NCBI GenBank assembly: GCA_016710075.1
Contig: JADJLO010000015.1
Coordinates: forward strand, 124,001-188,000
From: Acidobacteriota bacterium
Lineage (GTDB): Bacteria; Acidobacteriota; Blastocatellia; RBC074
Direction of reading: 5' to 3'
Length of the DNA stretch: 64,000 bases
Made by a program: the position numbers and the translations under genes. The notes beneath the pieces are model-generated. The model worked only from the letters and a program-made list of their open reading frames with translations, was not told the DNA's origin and did not search any database. Positions within the stretch are counted from its first letter, which is position 1. Every line of letters starts with the position of its first letter. Below are positions 54,559-63,077 of the stretch, in pieces.

Positions 54559-56580
54559 TTATTGCAGTGAGATTGTTATCGAATTGGATCTGATGACGTG
54601 ACCTTCGCCATCGCTTACTGTGACCGTGATAACAATAGTCGATCCGCTCACATTGTCCGGTATTTCGATATTGAGCTGATCGAGTCCCGCGAATCCAGGC
54701 GCCGGGCCGGCAAATGCAACTTTGGCCGCCTTGTTGCCGATTGTCACATCGACACTCTCGGCAACGCCGTTGCCTGCATCTCCGTCCTCTTCGGACGCAC
54801 CTCGAATTCCGGTTCCGTACAATACCAGGAACAGCTTGTCACCGGCATTGCGCTTGATCTGATTCGCGACAAACCTGCCGGCAGCCGAATCAAATTTGGC
54901 GAGTGATTCATACGATTGCTGGCCACTCGATTTCACGCGGAGAAGCCACCCGGAAGGGACTCCCTGGCCGCTTGAGTCCGCAGTGAAAATGCTGGGAGCG
55001 ACATTGTCTATGGCCAGTTCGCCCTGCGCAGCGACAGCCCCCGATTTCATGACCGTAACCTGCGCCTTGCCCGGCAGCACTCCGTCCGGAACCTGATAGT
55101 TGATCTGGTTCGGCGAGACGAAGAAGAGGCCTGCCGGTTCACCATCGATCAGAACCGAAACCCCGCCGAGCGTTGTCGGAAGCGGCAGACTCGGCGCCGC
55201 CGCCGTAGTGTCGGCCAGGCTTGATCCAAACGCCGCAATGATCGACGAACCAGTATTGTTCTCGAGATAACTGCCCGCATTGACCGAAGTCACGGGCGCA
55301 AAGCTCATAAATGTTGCGTTCAACGGCCCGTGTTCGACCTCGATGAATTTGGCGTCGATCTTCATCACGACATTTTTATCGTCGTTCGGAAGTTCGGCCC
55401 CATAGATTTCCACCATGGCCCCGACATTTATCGGTGAGCGTTCGCGATTGATTACGGTGTGCTCACGGACGTTGACGAAAATCTTATCGTCAATCACCCA
55501 CTGGCCGACATAGTTTTTGGTGTCCGGAAGCTTGGTGATCTTGCCGATCAACTCGATGAAGCTGCGATTGATATTGGCATTGTCGGTCGGAGGAACCGGT
55601 CTGACCTCGATTTTGATGGCTCTGACCGAGCCGTCGCCGATCAGATATCCATAAACCTCGACAAACGCATTGACTACGACATCGCCGCGACTCTTGTCGA
55701 TTTTGGTGGTATCGGTGACGAGGACGAGTTTGTTTCCAACAGTCCAGCGACCGATCAGGGTATTGCCTGGAAGGCTTTTGATCGGCCCGTAGAAGTTGAT
55801 GAATCCAATGGTTCCCTCCGGAGCCTTGGCATCGCGCTCGACTTCGATGCTGAAGGCGTCAACTGATCCGTCTGACCGCTGATTGCCCTCGACCTCGACA
55901 AAGGCATCGGGAACTGGTCGCCCGTGCTCGGTTCGGATCCTTGTCCGCTCGCCGACATGCACGAGTTTGTCCCCGATCTTCCAGTCGCCTATTAATGTGT
56001 TCCCGGGAACACTGACGATTTTTGCGAAGAACCGGATGTAGTTAAGAGTGTCATTGAAGACATTCTTAACTTCGATCCTGATGGCCTGAACCGATCCATC
56101 GGCTTTGAGCAGACCTTCAACCTCGACCAGGGCTCCGATTGCCACTCGGCCTTTCTCCTGGTCGATTTTTGTGTCGGCGGTGACATGAACCAGTTTCTCG
56201 CCGACCTTCCAGTCGCCGAGGGGCGTTGGGGTGGGGAAGATCTGAATAACCGGAGGAAGTGATTTGATCACTCCGGTGAATTTGATATAACCGGGTTCAG
56301 GCGTATTGCCCGCGACCACGATCAACTGCGCTTTGACCAGACCGGTCGAATCGAGAATGCCGGTTACCTCGACAAGTGCGCCCACCTCAACCTTGCCTTT
56401 CTCGGTATTGATCTTGGTCTCCAGGCTGACTGCGACCTTGCGTCCGCTGATCTTCCATTCGCCGATGAAACCTGTAGTGGCCGGCAATGACTCGATGTTG
56501 CCGCGGAACTGAACCCGCATCGATGGAGGCTCGGTGTTGGCTTTTACCTCGATTTTCGATGCGACAACTGAGCGATCCAT
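54559..56580 (-). CDS. DUF5666-repeat protein with Solibacter-type C-terminal domain (main part)
   Basis: 673 residues, the continuation of the frame begun at 57316. It contains five complete DUF5666 units of roughly 75-80 residues (each: strand, LPxTxxFIGEWxIxGxxVxV, then TxIxxExGxVxVGAxVEVxGxxxxDGSVxAxxIEV). The C-terminal ~210 residues are a TIGR03437-like Solibacter domain: INYQVPDGVLPGKAQVTV, LVLYGTGIRG and FAGPAPGFAGLDQLNIEIP. Such domains are commonly surface-exposed. The frame breaks near 56580-56590, and the proper N-terminal portion is the next entry. A strong terminator follows. Confidence 0.85.
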   Translation of the reverse strand: MDRSVVASKIEVKANTEPPSMRVQFRGNIESLPATTGFIGEWKISGRKVAVSLETKINTEKGKVEVGALVEVTGILDSTGLVKAQLIVVAGNTPEPGYIKFTGVIKSLPPVIQIFPTPTPLGDWKVGEKLVHVTADTKIDQEKGRVAIGALVEVEGLLKADGSVQAIRIEVKNVFNDTLNYIRFFAKIVSVPGNTLIGDWKIGDKLVHVGERTRIRTEHGRPVPDAFVEVEGNQRSDGSVDAFSIEVERDAKAPEGTIGFINFYGPIKSLPGNTLIGRWTVGNKLVLVTDTTKIDKSRGDVVVNAFVEVYGYLIGDGSVRAIKIEVRPVPPTDNANINRSFIELIGKITKLPDTKNYVGQWVIDDKIFVNVREHTVINRERSPINVGAMVEIYGAELPNDDKNVVMKIDAKFIEVEHGPLNATFMSFAPVTSVNAGSYLENNTGSSIIAAFGSSLADTTAAAPSLPLPTTLGGVSVLIDGEPAGLFFVSPNQINYQVPDGVLPGKAQVTVMKSGAVAAQGELAIDNVAPSIFTADSSGQGVPSGWLLRVKSSGQQSYESLAKFDSAAGRFVANQIKRNAGDKLFLVLYGTGIRGASEEDGDAGNGVAESVDVTIGNKAAKVAFAGPAPGFAGLDQLNIEIPDNVSGSTIVITVTVSDGEGHVIRSNSITISLQ

Positions 56581-56614
56581 CTGTAGTATCCCTCGACCTC
56601 TACAACTGAACCGA

Positions 56615-57316
56615 TCATAACCTGGCCTTTATCCTGATTGATCGTCGTTTTTCCGTGACTTTGACGGATCGACCGCTGATAACCCAGTCGCCGATTCTGC
56701 CTTTTGTGTCGGGCAGCTTTTCAACCTTGCCGGTAAATCTGAACGCAAGACTCATGCCCATATCGGGGAGGACTTCTATTTCAAGCGCGGATATCGATCC
56801 GTCTTGTTGAGCCATTCCCTCGACTATGACCATTGAGCCGACTGATGCCTTGCCTTTTTCTTCGTCAATTTTCGTTGTAGCGGATACGTGAATTGTCTTT
56901 CCCGAGACCTTCCAGTCGCCGACCCTGCCGGGTGTGTTCGGTATCTCCTCCACCTTGCCGGTGAATTTGATCATCGCGCCGATTGTCGGCGGACTCAGTT
57001 TGACCTCGATTGATTCGGCAACCAATGACCCATCGTTCTGCTTTGTGCCCTTGACTTCCACCAGTGCTCCCAGTGAGACCTTGCCTTTGGTCTCATCGAT
57101 CTTTGTGGTGGCTGTGACTTTTATCGTCGTCCGAACGATTGTCCATTCGCCGATCAAACCCTGATCAGGCAACTTGGTTATCGGGCCGGTTATGCTGAAT
57201 TTATTGTCGACCTGAATGTCATAGGCTGAAACTCGCGGGATCATTCCGAACACCAGCAACGCCATGGCAATAAAAGCCCCAAATCTGTTTATGAATGATT
57301 TGCTTACTTCCATCAT
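56615..57316 (-). CDS. DUF5666-repeat protein, N-terminal part (frameshifted)
   Basis: Starts at ATG 57316 (tandem Met) with AGAGG upstream; the first 35 residues are a signal peptide (NRFGAFIAMALLVFGMIPRVSA). Two whole DUF5666 units and most of a third follow (FTGKVEKLPDTKGRIGDWVISGRSVKVTEK). A five-A run (56648-56652 on the reverse strand) is one base short, throwing the frame off, and a second indel near 56580-56590 is needed to join 54559-56580. Restored, the gene is one protein of about 900 residues with eight units. The two breaks are only about 70 bases apart. Confidence 0.82.
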   Translation of the reverse strand: MMEVSKSFINRFGAFIAMALLVFGMIPRVSAYDIQVDNKFSITGPITKLPDQGLIGEWTIVRTTIKVTATTKIDETKGKVSLGALVEVKGTKQNDGSLVAESIEVKLSPPTIGAMIKFTGKVEEIPNTPGRVGDWKVSGKTIHVSATTKIDEEKGKASVGSMVIVEGMAQQDGSISALEIEVLPDMGMSLAFRFTGKVEKLPDTKGRIGDWVISGRSVKVTEKRRSIRIKARL

Positions 57317-57386
57317 TGTTTTTTTACCTCTTTGAGATTCTTTGTTTTTTTGGGGAAGAACGTACTTCAAATAACCGGGCATCAAG

Positions 57387-57419
57387 CCGGATGGATGCCG
57401 GATGGATGCCGGATGGATG
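57387..57419. repeat. 11-bp tandem repeat CCGGATGGATG x3
   Basis: Three exact tandem copies upstream of the DUF5666 gene, about 70 bases before its start. It could affect promoter spacing. Confidence 0.85.
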
Positions 57420-57601
57420 AAGGTTATTAATTTTAATAGTCAGAACCGGGGTGACTGACAAGACGCGATCAGATCCCACGAATCATGGAATTATTCATCT
57501 CAAGATAACAGATAGTCATCCTGAGCTGTACAACAATATTTTTTCTTTCAATGAATAGGGCGAGAAGAAGGCGCTGATGAGTCTCCTCAAGAAGAACAGG
57601 T

Positions 57602-59251
57602 TCAACTTCTAATTATTAATTTCCCGTTCAAACCGCCAATAAACTCATCTTCTTCGAGATATACGTATCCATTGATGATAACCGAGTGGATTCCGGTTGC
57701 CTCTCGCCTTGGATTTTTATAAGTGGCGTGGTCGGAAATCTTCAATGGATCAAGAATCACCAGATCGGCAAATGCGCCGGGTCTGATGGTTCCGCGGTCT
57801 TTGAGACCGAAGATGGTTGCCGGGAAAGAGGTCATTTTTCTAATCGCCTCTTCGAAAGTAAGGAGGTTTTGGGATCGGACAAGCCTGGACAGGATTCTGG
57901 GGAAAGCGCCAAAAGCCGCAGGGTGAGGCAGGCCTCGGCCATAGTCTTCGGCATCGGTAGAGAAGGCGCCAAGTCTGTGAGTGGCATATTTTGCCAGAAG
58001 ATTGTATTGCTGACGCTCGCCTGTGACTTCAAAGATGAGCATCGAGACCTTGCCGTTCTCTTCGATAATCAGGTCAGAGATGGCATCGAAGGGACTTTTC
58101 CCGGTCAGCCGGCCAAGTTCGCCCAGACTGCGGTTTAAGAATTTACGGTTTTTGCGGCCTTCGACATAACCGATCATGATGGAATCCCATCCAGTAGCTT
58201 TGACCAGGTTATGGGGCCAGCCATGTTCAGTCCATGGAGGCCATGATGGGCTTTTTCGTTCAATATCTCGAAGTATGCGTGCGCGGGTTTTGATGTCTTT
58301 GAGTCTGAGGATTAACTGATCGACGCCGCCTTCGAGCGCCCATGGGGGGTAGATGGCGATCATCATGGTTGCGGCGGCGGTGTAGGGGAACATGTCGAAG
58401 CTGATCCGAATGCCGTCGCGTTCGGCGTGTTCTTCCAGTTCGAGCACACGATCGATCTTCTCCCAATGATTGCGGCCGACGGCTTCGTTGTGAGAATGGT
58501 GTATCCGCACGCCTGTTTGCCGGCCGACTTCGAGCAGCTCCTGGACTGCCGGGATCAGAGTTTCACTTGAGCCGCGAATATGGCTGGTATAAATTCCACC
58601 GTAATCTGAAACTATCCCGGCGAGGTCTTTCAATTCCTCGGGGTTCGAGTACATCCCCGGAGGGTAGATCAGTCCGGTCGAGAGGCCCAGGGCGCCGTCC
58701 TTCATAGACTGCTCGACCAGAGATCGCATCTTTTTCAACTGGGCCCGCGAGGGAGGCCCCTTTGACAACCCCATTGCCGAGATCCTGACGGGGCCGTGGG
58801 GCGTCAGGCTTGCAACATTCAAAGGCAAACCGTTGTTCTCGATCCGCTTGAGATAATCTCCGAGAGTCCGCCATCTCCATTCGACCTGATTCGGAGTCAT
58901 CCAGGAGTTGACTGCCCGCAGGATCTTTTCAGCCTCGGAATTGGCAACCGGGGCACAGCCCAGCCCGCAGTTACCGATGATCGTCGTGGTGACACCCTGA
59001 GTCAGCTTGCAACGCATCAATTGAGCCTGCTTTGCGGGATCGAGAGGCAGGATCAGATCGGCGTGAGAATGCGGGTCGATGATTCCTGGGATGACCGTCA
59101 GCTTTGCTGCATCGATCCTTTTTCTGCCGAGGCCATGAAAACTGCCGACAGCGGCGATACGATCTGCAGTCACGCCGATATCGGCACGGTAAGCCGGCTG
59201 CCCGGTTCCATCTACAACCGAAGCGTTCTCGATCAACAGGTCGAACTGCAT
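57602..59251 (-). CDS. N-acyl-D-amino-acid deacylase family (D-aminoacylase)
   Basis: 549 residues from ATG 59251; a longer frame to 59308 overlaps the end of the hexosaminidase gene and is unlikely. Amidohydrolase motifs: VIPGIIDPHSHADLILP (metal-binding HxH), SLTPHGPVRISAMG, IYTSHIRGSSETL and HHSHNEAVGRNHW. A C-terminal GLKDRGTIRPGAFADLVILDP matches D-aminoacylase/N-acyl-D-glutamate deacylase proteins. It removes the acyl group from N-acyl-D-amino acids. It begins five bases after the hexosaminidase stop, so both are on one transcript. Confidence 0.9.
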   Translation of the reverse strand: MQFDLLIENASVVDGTGQPAYRADIGVTADRIAAVGSFHGLGRKRIDAAKLTVIPGIIDPHSHADLILPLDPAKQAQLMRCKLTQGVTTTIIGNCGLGCAPVANSEAEKILRAVNSWMTPNQVEWRWRTLGDYLKRIENNGLPLNVASLTPHGPVRISAMGLSKGPPSRAQLKKMRSLVEQSMKDGALGLSTGLIYPPGMYSNPEELKDLAGIVSDYGGIYTSHIRGSSETLIPAVQELLEVGRQTGVRIHHSHNEAVGRNHWEKIDRVLELEEHAERDGIRISFDMFPYTAAATMMIAIYPPWALEGGVDQLILRLKDIKTRARILRDIERKSPSWPPWTEHGWPHNLVKATGWDSIMIGYVEGRKNRKFLNRSLGELGRLTGKSPFDAISDLIIEENGKVSMLIFEVTGERQQYNLLAKYATHRLGAFSTDAEDYGRGLPHPAAFGAFPRILSRLVRSQNLLTFEEAIRKMTSFPATIFGLKDRGTIRPGAFADLVILDPLKISDHATYKNPRREATGIHSVIINGYVYLEEDEFIGGLNGKLIIRS

Positions 59252-59256
59252 TGATT

Positions 59257-61401
59257 TTACCGGGGCGTCTTTTGTGGAGCAGCCTTTGTCTTCACATATT
59301 TGAGCCATTCGTCGGCCGACATCGACGCGCGCCTGCTCTGGTCGGCTGCTGCAATGACCAGCTCCCGAACCGGCTTTACGATCATCAGTTCCACTGCCGC
59401 CTTCGGCTTGGCCGCTTCATCCAGCCTGGATAACTGCTCTGTCACCCATTCTGCTGACGGGGTCTTTTGAGCCTCCAGCCAGGCGATTGCCTCCTGAGCG
59501 ATCATGCCGGTTTGGATCAGATCCCCGGCCAACGGCAGGGCTTCAGCGATGATATTGGGCTTTTGTATGTCTATCCCGATGATAGTTGACGGAATCGAGA
59601 CCCATTCGGCGATCACCCCCTTGAGAGAAGCGGCGACACCATTCTTCAGCGAATCCGCCTTGATGATCGTCTCAACCTCGGAGGCAAACTGGCGTGCAGC
59701 GGCGCTGTCGGCCTGAGCAATATCGACCATTCTGGTCATGGGCGTAAACTGCGTGGCCTTTTGCATCGAGCCGCGCCGGTAACCTTTGACGGGTTCGACG
59801 AGCGAGATCAGGGTTCTCAATCTGTCGACGATGAAGTCAGCGCCGCCGAATGGGGTACCGATCCAGCGGCGCAGCATCGCTTCAGGATTCTTTTTATGGA
59901 GCAGCCCCAGATCTTCAAGCTGAACGCTGATTACCGGGAGCCTTTGGTACATATCCGCCACGTCGCGGACATTTCGCGGAGACCAGAATCTTTCAGCTAT
60001 GGCGGCCGTGCGCGGCCATATCCTGGAATCGATCGTTTCCGGTGAAGTCCATTCAGCCCAGATCGTTGCCTCGCCGCCGAGAATGAGTTTCTGCTCGGCC
60101 TCGTTGAGCGTTGTATTTTCCGGAACCGGATCGTTGAGATAATGCTCCGATGTCGGCTGCATGAGGTCTATGTAATAACCGTTTGAGAGAATGCCGGTAA
60201 AGCCTTTTTTGGCAGCTTCAGCCAGGCTTTTAGGGCCTCGCCAGGAATGGATCACGATATCCTTCGGCAGGTTCGGGTGAAATATTTCATCCCATCCGAT
60301 CATCTTCTTGCCATGTTTCTGGACTATCTTGAGCAGCCTCTGATTGTAATAGGCATGCAGTCCTTCCTTATCCTTAAGCCCTTTTTGAATGATGAAATTC
60401 TGCAGATTCTGATTTGCATCCCAATCCTTGCCTTCAACTTCATCGCCGCCGATATGCAGGTATGGGTCGGGGAAGAGCGCGGCCATTTCGCCGAAAAATC
60501 CGTCCAGCAGTTGATAAACAGCCTCGTTGGATGGATCCATTACCGGCTGATAGACTCCCCATCCGCGTTCGATCTCGTATGGTCCCACTTTGCTGGCAAG
60601 TTCCGGATGTCCGACAAACCAGGATGTCGTGTGACCCGGCGTGTCGAATTCAGGATAGACACGGATGCCGCGCATGCGTGCGTACTCGATGATCTCTTTC
60701 ATCTGGGCCTGTGTGTAGTAGTTTCCGTCCGAGCCCATCTGATGCAGCTTTGGATACAGTTTGCTTTCGATCCTGAATCCCTGATCGTCCGTAATATGAA
60801 GATGCAGAACGTTGAGTTTTACCGCGGCCATGCCGTCCAGATTGCGTTTGATCACTTCCATCGGCTGCCAGCGCCGGGCAATATCGATCATCAGCCCGCG
60901 CCAGGGGAATCTGGGCTTGTCCTGAATGCTGACCGCCTGGATGACAAATCCATCCTTTGAGCCGTCAAGCAGTTGCAGGAACGTTTCGAGCCCGCGCATG
61001 GCGCCAACCACCGTCGCAGCTTTCAGAACTGCCTGACTGCCCGAAACATCCAGACTGTAGGATTCGTCTTCATCGAGCGCCGGTATGGTTTTGCCCGGTC
61101 CTCCACATTCAATCACCAGAGCCGCCGAAGCTGCGTCGGCAGGCGGTTTTCTGGAAGTCGCCAGCGTCGTTCGCATCTCAAGCCGGTTGAGCATTCGGTC
61201 AACCGCTGCGCGTAGCCGCTCATCATTGTGACCTTTGATCCCAACCGCAAATGCCGATGTCACCTTGAGCCCGCCTTCTTTGTACTGCAGCGATGCAGGC
61301 ATCGGCATCAGATAGGAATATGCCGTAACCCTGTTTTGAGCCATGGCTGTCGATATGCTGACGATCAATAGTGCGATGATGAAAATTTTGTTTGGTCTCA
61401 T
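59257..61401 (-). CDS. Glycoside hydrolase family 20 beta-N-acetylhexosaminidase
   Basis: 714 residues with a signal peptide (IFIIALLIVSISTAMAQ). A GH20b-like N-terminal domain precedes the barrel. The catalytic pair is in LHIGGDEVEGKDW, and HITDDQGFRIESKLYPKLHQMGS and VYPEFDTPGHTTSWFVGHPEL are family blocks. It releases terminal N-acetylglucosamine or -galactosamine from chitin, glycans or peptidoglycan fragments. The neighbouring D-aminoacylase gene hints at cell-wall fragment use. Element H lies just upstream of the start. Confidence 0.93.
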   Translation of the reverse strand: MRPNKIFIIALLIVSISTAMAQNRVTAYSYLMPMPASLQYKEGGLKVTSAFAVGIKGHNDERLRAAVDRMLNRLEMRTTLATSRKPPADAASAALVIECGGPGKTIPALDEDESYSLDVSGSQAVLKAATVVGAMRGLETFLQLLDGSKDGFVIQAVSIQDKPRFPWRGLMIDIARRWQPMEVIKRNLDGMAAVKLNVLHLHITDDQGFRIESKLYPKLHQMGSDGNYYTQAQMKEIIEYARMRGIRVYPEFDTPGHTTSWFVGHPELASKVGPYEIERGWGVYQPVMDPSNEAVYQLLDGFFGEMAALFPDPYLHIGGDEVEGKDWDANQNLQNFIIQKGLKDKEGLHAYYNQRLLKIVQKHGKKMIGWDEIFHPNLPKDIVIHSWRGPKSLAEAAKKGFTGILSNGYYIDLMQPTSEHYLNDPVPENTTLNEAEQKLILGGEATIWAEWTSPETIDSRIWPRTAAIAERFWSPRNVRDVADMYQRLPVISVQLEDLGLLHKKNPEAMLRRWIGTPFGGADFIVDRLRTLISLVEPVKGYRRGSMQKATQFTPMTRMVDIAQADSAAARQFASEVETIIKADSLKNGVAASLKGVIAEWVSIPSTIIGIDIQKPNIIAEALPLAGDLIQTGMIAQEAIAWLEAQKTPSAEWVTEQLSRLDEAAKPKAAVELMIVKPVRELVIAAADQSRRASMSADEWLKYVKTKAAPQKTPR

Positions 61402-61426
61402 GGAGTTTTTTACCAGTCCTGAAGAA

Positions 61427-61509
61427 GATTACGAAACACACGAATATATCAAAGGCAATTGATATTCTGTTTTAATCATCCCTCAGCTCTTTTCGTCTGT
61501 TTCGTAGTC
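61427..61509. repeat. Intergenic inverted-repeat element H
   Basis: GATTACGAAACACACGAA (from 61427) pairs with the right arm TTTCGTCTGTTTCGTAGTC (61491-61509). Mismatches are confined to about three positions. It is directly downstream of the CRTAC1 gene and upstream of the GH20 gene, both on the minus strand. Confidence 0.82.
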
Positions 61510-61511
61510 TT

Positions 61512-63071
61512 TTACCTTGGCGCCACTGTGGTGGCGGCCGGTGATGGAGACGGAGAGGGCATTGCCATTGGCAACGCCTTGCTCTCAGCTATTCCGTTGG
61601 CTTCTTTCAAAGTATGTAATTGATTGATTGCGACGCCGGCGAGTTTTTCCACCTTGCCGCTGGGCCATTCGATTTCGACTCTTTCGATTTTGTCGGCCGA
61701 GCCGATCCCGAAAGTCAGTGCCAGCTCGCTTTGAGAACAATAGCTGGAGCCGCTGTGAACCATCTGCCATTGTTTCGAGCCGTCAGGCAGGACCACGGTT
61801 ATTTTGGTTCCAATGCCGTCGTGATTTGTAGCGGATCCAACGGTTCGGAATTTGACGAATCTGTTCTGGTTTCCGCCGTCATTGCGCAGCAGCATGGCCG
61901 GCCCGCCGTTTGTGGTGACGAGAATGTCCAGATCACCGTCGTTGTCGAAATCTCCATAGGCAGTTCCGCGAGCGACGGACGCCTTTTGAAAAGGCTTGCC
62001 CGACTTGCGGCTGACCTCCGAAAATTTCTTGCGGCCTTCATTGCGGAAAAGCTTTGGAGGCATGGCATAAGTGATCTTCGGCTGGACCTTGTTGATGTCG
62101 TCGGCCACATGTCCGTTGGCCAGAAAGATGTCCTGCCTGCCGTCAAGATCGTAATCGAAGAAGAAAAGCCCGAAAGTAAGCGAGAGCAGCGTTGCCTGTC
62201 CGAGCGTGGAAGCCGGGGCTTCGTCTATGAACAGGCCTGATTTGCCCTCATTGTGATAGACGCCGAGCATTTCGTTTGAAAAGTTGCCGATGATCAGGCT
62301 TGGATAACCCGATCCGTCATAATCCGCAACATCCACTCCCATGCCGGCGCGGGCCTTGCCTTCTTCGCTGAAGGCGACACCGGCCGTCACCGCCACTTCT
62401 GAAAATGTTCCGTTGCCGTTGTTCTTGTACAACTTGTTGGGCTGTGTGTCGTTCGAAACGAAAATATCCAGCCATCCGTCTCTGTTGAAATCGAACGTGG
62501 CGACTCCCAGCGATTTGCTGGTCGGATCGTTGAGGCCGGCTTTTTCTGTCACCTCCTCAAATTTGTTGCCGAGGTTGTGATAAAGCCGCGCGGTCTGACC
62601 CTTGTAGCTTTCAGGAGTGCAATAACTCTTGTTGGTGCCGTCGAGTGTGCAATTGAGATCCTTGTCTATTGACCATGCAACATAATTGCCGACGAACAGA
62701 TCGAGCCTGCCATCCTTGTCGTAGTCGAGCCAGGCGGCGCTTGTGGAGAAATCTCCGGGCAGGCCTGCGACGCCTGTTTTTGCCGTGACATCAGCAAACT
62801 TGCCATTACCCATGTTGCGGAAGAGATGATTGGCTCCAAGGCAGGAGACATAAATATCCTGCCAGCCGTCATTATCATAATCGCCGATGGCTGCGCCCAT
62901 GCCGTACATCGGTCTGGCCAGGCCAGCCTGAGCCGTGACGTCCGTAAACGTCCCATTCTGGTTGTTGTGATAGAGAGCCATGACCGAGCGGCGCTTCTTC
63001 GGCGCATCCTCGAAATCCATCATCAGAATCAACCATACATTGAATTTGCCTGAAAATAGTTTTGTTATCAT
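61512..63071 (-). CDS. CRTAC1-family protein (FG-GAP/VCBS repeats, ASPIC-UnbV domain)
   Basis: 519 residues. Several VCBS/FG-GAP calcium-binding motifs are visible: AAIGDYDNDGWQDIYVS, WLDYDKDGRLDLFVGN, FDFNRDGWLDIFVSN, DVADYDGSGYPSLIIGN, FDYDLDGRQDIFLAN and GDFDNDGDLDILVT. The C-terminal domain (about residues 410-500: FRTVGSATNHDGIGTKI.. IERVEIEWPSGKVEKL) is ASPIC/UnbV. The start region is short and lacks a clear signal peptide and the first repeat usually present, so the N-terminus may be deleted or frameshifted. It begins six bases after the TPR gene. Confidence 0.85.
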   Translation of the reverse strand: MITKLFSGKFNVWLILMMDFEDAPKKRRSVMALYHNNQNGTFTDVTAQAGLARPMYGMGAAIGDYDNDGWQDIYVSCLGANHLFRNMGNGKFADVTAKTGVAGLPGDFSTSAAWLDYDKDGRLDLFVGNYVAWSIDKDLNCTLDGTNKSYCTPESYKGQTARLYHNLGNKFEEVTEKAGLNDPTSKSLGVATFDFNRDGWLDIFVSNDTQPNKLYKNNGNGTFSEVAVTAGVAFSEEGKARAGMGVDVADYDGSGYPSLIIGNFSNEMLGVYHNEGKSGLFIDEAPASTLGQATLLSLTFGLFFFDYDLDGRQDIFLANGHVADDINKVQPKITYAMPPKLFRNEGRKKFSEVSRKSGKPFQKASVARGTAYGDFDNDGDLDILVTTNGGPAMLLRNDGGNQNRFVKFRTVGSATNHDGIGTKITVVLPDGSKQWQMVHSGSSYCSQSELALTFGIGSADKIERVEIEWPSGKVEKLAGVAINQLHTLKEANGIAESKALPMAMPSPSPSPAATTVAPR

Positions 63072-63077
63072 TGAGTC

